DNA from: Streptomyces scabichelini
Lineage (GTDB): Bacteria > Actinomycetota > Actinomycetes > Streptomycetales > Streptomycetaceae
Length of the DNA stretch: 45,647 bases
Reading direction: 5' to 3'
NCBI RefSeq assembly: GCF_011045015.1
Contig: NZ_JAAKZY010000073.1
Coordinates: 1-45,647, forward strand
Translations under genes and position numbers: made by a program
In this document: positions 39,791-45,647 of the stretch, in pieces
Layout: each line of letters opens with the position of its first letter
Numbering within the stretch: the first letter of the stretch is position 1
The notes under the pieces: generated by a model
The model's input: the letters and a program-made list of their open reading frames with translations, nothing else
Told to the model about the DNA's origin: nothing
Databases searched by the model: none

Positions 39791-40969
39791 CTAATACTTG
39801 CGGCCGGCGCTCGCCGGTGAGCCGTGCCGTGGCCCGTAGGGCGCGTGCTCCAGCCAGGCCCCGCACCACGGCACGACGGGTGCCAGTGCCGCCGCCGCTC
39901 GCTGCTTGACCCGTACGATCCGCCGCCGGGGCCGCAGATGGTCCAGTGCGCTGCCGGCGGCGGCGCTGTTGAACAGGGCCGCCGCGCGCCGGGCCGCGGC
40001 GAAGTGGGCGACCGCTTCCGCCATTCCGGTGGCAACCGCTTCCGCGGCCGCCGCCGCGTCGGCGATTCCGCTGTTCATGCCGCGCGCCCCGAACGGCGGG
40101 AAGAGATGCGCCCCCTCGCCGACGAGGAGCACCCGGTGGTGCGGATCGGTGAAGGAGACGGCGACCTTGCGCAGGAAGCGGTACGTCGACACCCACAGGA
40201 TCCGCTCGGCATACCCCTCCCCCACCACGGCCGGCAGCCAGTCGCGTACGGACTCCTGCGTGCCGTACGCCTCCCGGGGATCGTCGTCGCGGCACTGGAG
40301 GTCGAGCTGGAAGCCGCCGGTGAACGGCACGCGCATGACGCTGCGGCCGCCGACGCCGGGGTGCTCGTAGTGGAAGACCCGCTCCAGCGGGAGTTCCGCT
40401 CCGGGGATGTCGGCGACGTCGGCCACGACGTGGAAGCCGGCCGCGTGGCTGCCCTCCAGCGCGATGCCCAGTTCGCGCCGTACGGCCGAGCGGGCGCCGT
40501 CGGCGGCGATGACGTGGCTGCCGGTCCAGGTGCGGCCGTCGTCGTCGGTCAGGGTGACGCCGGTCGGGCCGGCCCGTACGCCCACCACCTCGGCGCCCCA
40601 CACGAACTCCACGCCGGCGTCCTTGCAGGCGGCGCGCAGGAAGCGCTCGGTGTCCACCTGGCGCAGGCTGGTGAAGGGCGGTGGTCCCGACGGGGGCGGG
40701 AAGGTGCGGGAGTACACCTCGCGGCCCCGGTACAGGGTGCGCTTGGTCTGCCAGGTCCGTCCGTACGCGGTGATCTCGGCGGCCAGGCCCGGGCGCATCC
40801 CGTCGAGCAGGTGCAGGGTTTCCCGGTGCACGAACAGGGCGCGGCTGCCCGGCCGTTCGCGGCCCTCGGGGTCGGCTTCCAGGAGGGTGACCGGCAGTCC
40901 GTGGGCGCGCAGAGCGAGGGCGGCCGAGAGTCCCACGGGTCCCGCGCCCACCACGACGACGGGGCTCAT
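39791..40969 (-). CDS. FAD-dependent aromatic monooxygenase (MhpA/PHBH-like)
   Basis: The 392-residue class A flavoprotein has the dinucleotide motif VVVVGAGPVGLSAAL near the N-terminus, the DG motif VIAADGARSAVRRELGI and the second FAD motif LLVGEGAHLFPPFGARGMNSGIADA (Glu in place of the usual Asp of GDAAH). Such enzymes hydroxylate phenols or anilines using NAD(P)H and O2. In this operon the natural substrate would be p-aminobenzoate or its activated ester (inference). The ATG at 40969 overlaps the upstream ligase stop as ATGA, and 42 bp separate it from the pabC-like gene. The C-terminus is shorter than MhpA, lacking the thioredoxin-like tail. Confidence 0.88.
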   Translation of the reverse strand: MSPVVVVGAGPVGLSAALALRAHGLPVTLLEADPEGRERPGSRALFVHRETLHLLDGMRPGLAAEITAYGRTWQTKRTLYRGREVYSRTFPPPSGPPPFTSLRQVDTERFLRAACKDAGVEFVWGAEVVGVRAGPTGVTLTDDDGRTWTGSHVIAADGARSAVRRELGIALEGSHAAGFHVVADVADIPGAELPLERVFHYEHPGVGGRSVMRVPFTGGFQLDLQCRDDDPREAYGTQESVRDWLPAVVGEGYAERILWVSTYRFLRKVAVSFTDPHHRVLLVGEGAHLFPPFGARGMNSGIADAAAAAEAVATGMAEAVAHFAAARRAAALFNSAAAGSALDHLRPRRRIVRVKQRAAAALAPVVPWCGAWLEHAPYGPRHGSPASAGRKY

Positions 40970-42606
40970 GTGCGGGTGCTCTCGGTCCGTGCGGCCTCCA
41001 TCATGCGGGTGATCTCCAGCCGCTTCACCTTCCAGGTGGCGGTCATCGGCAGCTCCTCGAACCGCCACTGCCGCGGCTCGGCCATCGCGGGCAGATCGGC
41101 CGTGGCCTCCCGCCAGCGCTCCATGTCCAGGGGCCGTTCACCGCGGACGCACACCACTGGCACGGGCTCGCCGTCGGGGCCCGGCACGATGACGACCTCG
41201 CGCAATTCCTCCAGGCGGTCCATCAGGGTGTCCTCGACCTCCAGGTTGCTGTGCACCGAGTCGATCTGGTCGACCTCACGGTCGATCAGGTGGAGGGCGC
41301 CCAGGCGGCTCTGGTAGCCCATGTCGCCCATCTGCCACCAGTCGCCGTCGAGTTGGCGCTGGTACTGCTCCCGGGCGCCGAGGTAGGTGAGGATGCGTCC
41401 CCTGGTACGGGCCTCGATCGGGCCCGGTGTTCCCGGCTTGGCCCGCCCGCCGGAGCCGTCGGCGACGCGTACGCGGGTGAAGCCGGGTATCCCGGTCCCG
41501 ACCCTGCGGCCGTCGGCGCGGGCGGCGCTGCGTCGTGTGAACCACTGGAAGGCGACCGGGCCCGTCTCACTCTGCCCGTAGAGCTGGATCAGCCACGGCG
41601 AACGGCGCTTCGACGCGTCGAGCAGCCGCCGCACGGTGCGCGGATGGATCGCGTCGAAGGTGGAGCCGTACGAGCGGACCTGGGACAGCGGCGCTCCGGG
41701 TGCGTCGGCCAGCTCCTCCCACAGTACGAAGGTGTTGGGGTGGGTCTCGACGATGCCGGGGCGGTGGCGGGCGAGCAGGGGGCCGACCGAGGCGGGTTCC
41801 GGGTGGGTGATCAGCACCAGCGGGCTGCCGAAGTGCAGCAGCACACCGAGCAGATGGTAGAAGCGCGAGTGCACGAACGACATGTGCAGCGCCGCGGTCT
41901 CGCCGCGCGTGGGCCAGCCCATCGCCTTCTGCGGTACGAGCCGGTTCCACATGGTGTTCGGACAGTGCACGGCGAGCTTGGGAACGCCGGTGGTGCCCGA
42001 GCTGTGCGTGATCAGGGAGGGTTCGCGGGGGTGGAGGCGTACGGGCTCGGGCGGCCCGCTGCCGGCGTACTTCTCCAGGGGGACGGCCCCGCGCGCTTCG
42101 CCCACGGAGAGCGTCCGCCGTACGAGCGCGGGGAGTTCCACGTGCTTCAGCGGTCCTTCCAGCTTGGCCCTGTCGGTGATCAGCCAGGGCTTGTGGAGGC
42201 GTTCGAGGAGCTGTCCGACGACCGGTCCTGCCAGGGCGGGCGAGAGCAGCGCGGGTACCGCGCCGATCCGGGAGGCGGCGCAGGCCAGCAGCACGATGTC
42301 GACGTTGTCCGTCTTGTGGATGACCACCTCCTCCGAGGGCCTGACCCCGGCCTCCCACAGCCGGCCGGAGAGTTCGTCGACGAGGTCTGCCAGCACCGGG
42401 TAGCTGAGGTGGACCCCGAGGTCGGGGTTGACGTCCAGCGGCCGGTCCAGCGTGACGAAGACCGATCCGTGGTGGTCGGCCGCCTGCCGGAACACCGGGC
42501 CCAGATAGAAGCCGCGGTCAGGGAGCAGGGACAGCTGCTGTCGCATGTGCCCAATCCTTTCTGCAGTGGTGGCGGACGCGGCCTGTGCGGAAGCGGTGGC
42601 GCTCAT
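40966..42606 (-). CDS. AMP-dependent acid ligase (adenylate-forming), second of pair
   Basis: The 546-residue ANL-superfamily enzyme has the P-loop motif THSSGTTGVPKLAVH, a YGQSETGPVAF motif and GDMGYQSRLGALHLIDREVDQI in place of the usual GDxxxxDxxGxxxxxxR. The C-terminal domain ends PMTATWKVKRLEI, keeping the catalytic-type Lys. It adenylates a carboxylic acid and may pass it to CoA, a carrier protein or an amine. It lies directly after another ligase, 2 bp apart. ATG 42606 is assumed; GTG at 42615 or 42612 would overlap the upstream gene. It is divergent in sequence from its neighbour, so it likely activates a different acid. Confidence 0.85.
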   Translation of the reverse strand: MSATASAQAASATTAERIGHMRQQLSLLPDRGFYLGPVFRQAADHHGSVFVTLDRPLDVNPDLGVHLSYPVLADLVDELSGRLWEAGVRPSEEVVIHKTDNVDIVLLACAASRIGAVPALLSPALAGPVVGQLLERLHKPWLITDRAKLEGPLKHVELPALVRRTLSVGEARGAVPLEKYAGSGPPEPVRLHPREPSLITHSSGTTGVPKLAVHCPNTMWNRLVPQKAMGWPTRGETAALHMSFVHSRFYHLLGVLLHFGSPLVLITHPEPASVGPLLARHRPGIVETHPNTFVLWEELADAPGAPLSQVRSYGSTFDAIHPRTVRRLLDASKRRSPWLIQLYGQSETGPVAFQWFTRRSAARADGRRVGTGIPGFTRVRVADGSGGRAKPGTPGPIEARTRGRILTYLGAREQYQRQLDGDWWQMGDMGYQSRLGALHLIDREVDQIDSVHSNLEVEDTLMDRLEELREVVIVPGPDGEPVPVVCVRGERPLDMERWREATADLPAMAEPRQWRFEELPMTATWKVKRLEITRMMEAARTESTRT

Positions 42607-42608
42607 GG

Positions 42609-44162
42609 TCACCACGCGCCCTGGCGGACGAGATGGCGGCGGAGCTTCCCGGTGGAGGTGCGGGGCAGCGTCGGCACGAAGCTGACGCTGCGGGGGACCT
42701 TGAAGGCGGCGAGGTGGCCGCGTGCGAGGGCGATGAGTTCGGCTTCGAGGCCCGCCGGTATCGGGGTGACGGGAACGACGAAGGCCCGTAACCGGTTCGC
42801 GCCGCGCCGGTCGGTGACGGCGGCCACGACGACCTCCTTCACCGCGTGGTGGGTCCGCAGTACGGCCTCCACCTCCAGCGGGGAGACGGTGATGCCGCCG
42901 ACCATCTCCATGTCGTCCGCGCGGCCCAGGTGCCGGAAGGTTCCGTCGGGTTCGCGGCGCGCCCGGTCCCGGGTGGCCAGCCAGCCGCCGACCAGGGTGC
43001 GCTCGGTCTCCTCGGGCCGGTTCAGGTAACCGGACGTCAACGTCGGTCCGCGTACCCAGAGTTCGCCCGCCGCGCCGTCGGGCACCGGGCGTCCCGAGCT
43101 GTCGCGCAGCTCCACCTCGAAGCCGGGTACGGGGCGGCCGACGGTGCCCGGGTGATTGTGCTGGAAGCTGTTGGCGCAGAAGGCGTGCCCGGCCTCGGTG
43201 GACCCGATCTGTTCCAGCACGGGTGCGCCGAGCAGTGCGGTGATCTGTTCCCCGAGCCCGGCGGGCATCCCCTCGCCGGCCGACACCGCGGCGCGTACCG
43301 AGGCGAAACAGGCGGCGTGCCCGTCCGCCCGGTCGGCCACCAGGGCGGCGTACGCCGACGGCACGGAGTAGAGCAGGGTCACCCGGTGCCGTACGACGAG
43401 TTCGTCGATGACGGCGGGGGTCGGGCGCCGGTCCATCAGGACGGCGGAGGAGCCGGAGAAGAGCGGGAAGGCGAAGGTGTTGCCGAAGCCGTAGGCGAAG
43501 AACATCTTCGACACCGACAGGGTGACGTCCTCCGGGGTGATCTTCAGCAGCCTTCTACCGATGAGGTCGTGGTATGTCTTCGGGTCGCCGTGGCAGTGCA
43601 CAACTCCCTTGGGACGGCCGGTGGTTCCGGAGGTGTACTGGATGTACAGCGGGCTGTGCGCGTCGACCGGGTGGGCCTCGGCGGCCGGCTCGGCGGTCCG
43701 GGTGAGTGCGACCAGCTGGTCGGCGCCGAGGCGTTCGCGTTCCGCGAACCGGTCGTCGAGGCCCGGTCCGGTCACGCACAGTGCGGCCCCGGTGTCCTCG
43801 GCCATGAAGGCGTGCTCGGCGGCGGTGAGTTCGGGATTGACCAGCACCGCGACCGCTCCGAGGCGGGCGGTGGCGAGGAAGGCCGTCACCCAGGCGACGG
43901 AGTCGGGCAGCGCGAGCAGCACCCGGTCGCCGGGACGGACGCCGTGATTGGCGAGCACGGTGGCCGCTCGGGCCGCGAGGTCGTGCACCTCTCCGTGGGT
44001 CCAGGACCGGTGGCCCTGGTGGAAGGCGGTGCGTGCGGTCCAGTCGCGCCGTTCGGCGAGCGCGGCTAGGTGGGCGGCCAGGTTTCCGGGTGCGCCGGCG
44101 TCGGCGAAGGTCCGGGTGGCCTGCAGCGTCGTCAGAGTCGTCGTGGACTGCGGAGTCGTCAT
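42609..44162 (-). CDS. Benzoate-CoA-ligase-like adenylate-forming enzyme, TTA codon
   Basis: The 517-residue protein resembles benzoate/aminobenzoate-CoA ligases: P-loop YTSGTTGRPKGVVH, MFFAYGFGNTFAFPLFSGSSAVLM, EQIGSTEAGHAF, GELWVRGPTLTSGYLN and the C-terminal PRTSTGKLRRHLV with the catalytic Lys. It probably forms an aroyl-adenylate or aroyl-CoA, with p-aminobenzoate the obvious candidate given the flanking genes. The usual GDxxxxDxxG motif is altered to LATRDRARREPDGTFRHLGRADDMEMVGG. Codon 458 is TTA (42791-42789). The ATG at 44162 overlaps the stop of the aminodeoxychorismate synthase gene as ATGA, so translation is coupled. Confidence 0.9.
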   Translation of the reverse strand: MTTPQSTTTLTTLQATRTFADAGAPGNLAAHLAALAERRDWTARTAFHQGHRSWTHGEVHDLAARAATVLANHGVRPGDRVLLALPDSVAWVTAFLATARLGAVAVLVNPELTAAEHAFMAEDTGAALCVTGPGLDDRFAERERLGADQLVALTRTAEPAAEAHPVDAHSPLYIQYTSGTTGRPKGVVHCHGDPKTYHDLIGRRLLKITPEDVTLSVSKMFFAYGFGNTFAFPLFSGSSAVLMDRRPTPAVIDELVVRHRVTLLYSVPSAYAALVADRADGHAACFASVRAAVSAGEGMPAGLGEQITALLGAPVLEQIGSTEAGHAFCANSFQHNHPGTVGRPVPGFEVELRDSSGRPVPDGAAGELWVRGPTLTSGYLNRPEETERTLVGGWLATRDRARREPDGTFRHLGRADDMEMVGGITVSPLEVEAVLRTHHAVKEVVVAAVTDRRGANRLRAFVVPVTPIPAGLEAELIALARGHLAAFKVPRSVSFVPTLPRTSTGKLRRHLVRQGAW

Positions 44163-45647
44163 CGGGTCGGCTCCTGGGCGGTCGCGGAGACGGCGGTCTT
44201 CTCCTGGTGGGCCTGCATCTGTGCCGCGGTCTTCAGCAGCATCTCGTCGTACTCCGCGGCCGGATCGGAGTCGAGGACGATCGCGCCCCCGGCCCCCAGG
44301 TACATCAGGCCGTCGGCGAACACGGCGGTGCGGATGACGATGTTCAGGTCCGCGCCGCCGCTGCATCCCAGGTAGCCGAGGGCGCCGGAGTACACGCCGC
44401 GGGCCTCGGTCTCCAGGGAGTCGATGATCTCCATGGTGCGCAGCTTCGGCGCGCCGGTCATCGAGCCGCCGGGGAAGCAGGCACGTACGCAGTCCACGGC
44501 GTCCGTGCCCTCGCGCAGCCGTCCCTCGACGGTGGAGACGAGCTGGTGCACGGTGGCGTACGTCTCGGTGGCCATGAGGCGCGACACCCGTACCGTGCCG
44601 GTCTCGCAGACCCGGCCCAGGTCGTTGCGGAGCAGGTCGACGATCATCAGGTTCTCGGCGCGGGTCTTGTCGTCGGCGGCCAGCGCGTCCCGTAACCGCT
44701 CGTCCTCGTCGGGGGTGGCGCCGCGGGGTGCGGTGCCCTTGATGGGCTTGGCCTCGGCGACGCCGTCCCGGGTGATGCGCAGGAAGCGCTCGGGGGACGA
44801 GCCGGCCACGTCGAGGTCCCCGAACTTCAGGAAGGCCGCGTAGGGCGCCGGGTTGACGCGCCTGAGCTCCCGGTAGAAGTCGTACGGGTCGTGCGGCGCG
44901 GGTAACCGGGCGGCGTTGGTCAGACAGATCTCGTAGCTGGTGCCCGCCCTGAGCTCCCGTTTGCAGGCCTCGATGTCCGCGAGGTAGGTCGCCCGGTCGC
45001 GGACGAGCCACGGTTCGGCGGCGCGGGGGTCCGGTTCGGACAGTACGGGCAGGGCCGGCTTGTCGGTGGACACGAAGGTGAGCTGGGCCATCGCGCTGTC
45101 GAGCCAGTCGGCGGCCTCGCGGGTGGCCTGCGGGGTGTCCTCGGCCACGCAGACGGCGTAGGTGAAGCCTTCCTCGTGGTCGACCGCGATCAGCCGGTCG
45201 GCGAACAGCCAGCAGGCGTCCGGGGTTTCGGCCCGGTGACGGCCCACTGAGCCACAGTCGGCCTTCGACTCGTAGCCGAAGTAGCCGACATAGCCGCCGG
45301 TGAAGTCGAAGGGCAGTCCGGTGGCGTCCACATGACGGGTCGCCAGTTGCCGCTTCAGGTAGTCGAAGGCGGTGGAGCGGACCTTGCGCAGGGGCCGCCC
45401 GGGCCGCTCGATCTCGCAGAGGCCGGTGTCGACGTCGTAGCGGACGAACTCGGCGAGCGGTCCTGTGCCGTCCCCGAAGAACGAGAAGCGGGCTTGCCCC
45501 TGCTCGACGCGGGAGCTGTCCAGCCAGAACGCCCGCGGTGCGTCGGCGCACATGCGGGTGAACGCGGCCTGGGTGTCGACGGCGGTGGCGATGCGGCGGG
45601 TGTGCAGCCGGTGGGCGGGACGCGGGGCCCGCCCACCGGCTGCACAC
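44159..45647 (-). CDS. pabB: Aminodeoxychorismate synthase, component I part (5' end beyond the window)
   Basis: The visible 496 codons form the chorismate-binding domain that makes 4-amino-4-deoxychorismate from chorismate and ammonia. Key motifs: GSSPERFLRI, KPIKGTAPRG, KTRAENLMIVDLLRNDLGRV, FPGGSMTGAPKLRTMEIID and YSGALGYLG. PIKGT, not PIAGT, distinguishes aminodeoxychorismate synthase from anthranilate synthase. The frame is open to the window end and the start of homology (RLHTRRIATAVDTQAAF) resembles the linker after a glutaminase domain in PabAB fusions, so that domain probably lies outside. Two TTA codons (44905-44903 and 44695-44693) imply bldA dependence. It is the visible first gene of the operon. 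The outermost 48 bp lie in an inverted repeat and may be unreliable. Confidence 0.92.
   Translation of the reverse strand, partial: CAAGGRAPRPAHRLHTRRIATAVDTQAAFTRMCADAPRAFWLDSSRVEQGQARFSFFGDGTGPLAEFVRYDVDTGLCEIERPGRPLRKVRSTAFDYLKRQLATRHVDATGLPFDFTGGYVGYFGYESKADCGSVGRHRAETPDACWLFADRLIAVDHEEGFTYAVCVAEDTPQATREAADWLDSAMAQLTFVSTDKPALPVLSEPDPRAAEPWLVRDRATYLADIEACKRELRAGTSYEICLTNAARLPAPHDPYDFYRELRRVNPAPYAAFLKFGDLDVAGSSPERFLRITRDGVAEAKPIKGTAPRGATPDEDERLRDALAADDKTRAENLMIVDLLRNDLGRVCETGTVRVSRLMATETYATVHQLVSTVEGRLREGTDAVDCVRACFPGGSMTGAPKLRTMEIIDSLETEARGVYSGALGYLGCSGGADLNIVIRTAVFADGLMYLGAGGAIVLDSDPAAEYDEMLLKTAAQMQAHQEKTAVSATAQEPTR
45600..45647. repeat. Perfect 20-bp inverted repeat ending at the last base
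   Basis: Arms 45600-45619 and 45628-45647 are exact reverse complements around an 8-nt loop. The repeat lies inside the pabB frame and stops exactly at the window end, which suggests a fold-back join rather than a genomic hairpin. Confidence 0.9.

Noticed and set aside
44159..45647. Considered anthranilate synthase (TrpE)
   Set aside because: The active-site motif is PIKGT, typical of aminodeoxychorismate synthase; TrpE has PIAGT. The PabC-like gene in the same operon agrees.
1..45647. Search for tRNA, rRNA, integrase, transposase or phage genes
   Set aside because: None of their conserved sequences were recognised on either strand, so the accessory right-hand region cannot be called a mobile element from this window.

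Overview
The window reads as Streptomyces chromosome. It is very GC-rich, has the popR plus paired clpP arrangement, a 'streptophobe' membrane protein, rare TTA (bldA-type) leucine codons confined to a few genes, TANNNT -10 boxes placed so that some mRNAs look leaderless, and the common Streptomyces GGGGCGCGGGGAACTGCGCGA intergenic repeat. I see no rRNA, tRNA, CRISPR array, integrase or insertion sequence.

Layout. 0-2.2 kb: an ArsR N-terminal remnant joined to a CAP-domain protein gene, then a CDF metal exporter. 2.3-4.1 kb: popR-like activator and two ClpP-type genes in reverse; a shared 20-bp motif lies upstream of popR and of the clpP pair. 4.1-11.2 kb: aminosugar unit with a DasR-like GntR regulator, a signal-less GH89 alpha-N-acetylglucosaminidase, a SIS-domain phosphosugar protein and an ABC importer (lipoprotein plus two permeases), arranged around one divergent promoter region. 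11.2-17.4 kb: a small protein, a ROK repressor and a second ABC importer with a Gfo/Idh/MocA-type protein, again divergent. 17.4-21.6 kb: L,D-transpeptidase, HSL-type esterase, PucR-like regulator and SGNH lipoprotein. 21.6-25.3 kb: a 1217-residue secreted multidomain glycoside hydrolase with a long, operator-bearing leader. 25.7-33.6 kb: one tightly overlapping operon of peptide-binding lipoprotein, DppB, DppC, fused DppDF ATPase, CocE/X-Pro hydrolase and TetR. 33.9-38.8 kb: MHYT sensor protein, VOC protein, a decayed secreted GH16-like gene, streptophobe protein, methyltransferase and AhpD-like protein. 38.9-45.6 kb (cut by the window end): an operon for aminodeoxychorismate synthase, two AMP-forming acid ligases, an FAD monooxygenase and a PabC-like lyase.

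How the genes work together. Much of the window is carbohydrate and peptide scavenging: each importer sits with an intracellular hydrolase or oxidoreductase and its own regulator. The most promising undescribed system is the right-hand operon. It should make p-aminobenzoate (or a relative), activate it as an adenylate or CoA ester and oxidise it. Its first two genes carry three TTA codons, which would tie it to bldA and development. Neither ATPase (MsiK-type) for the two sugar importers is present, which is normal for Streptomyces.

Both window ends look unusual: a gene fusion within the first 100 bp, and a perfect 20-bp inverted repeat ending exactly at the last base. These could be contig-end artefacts.
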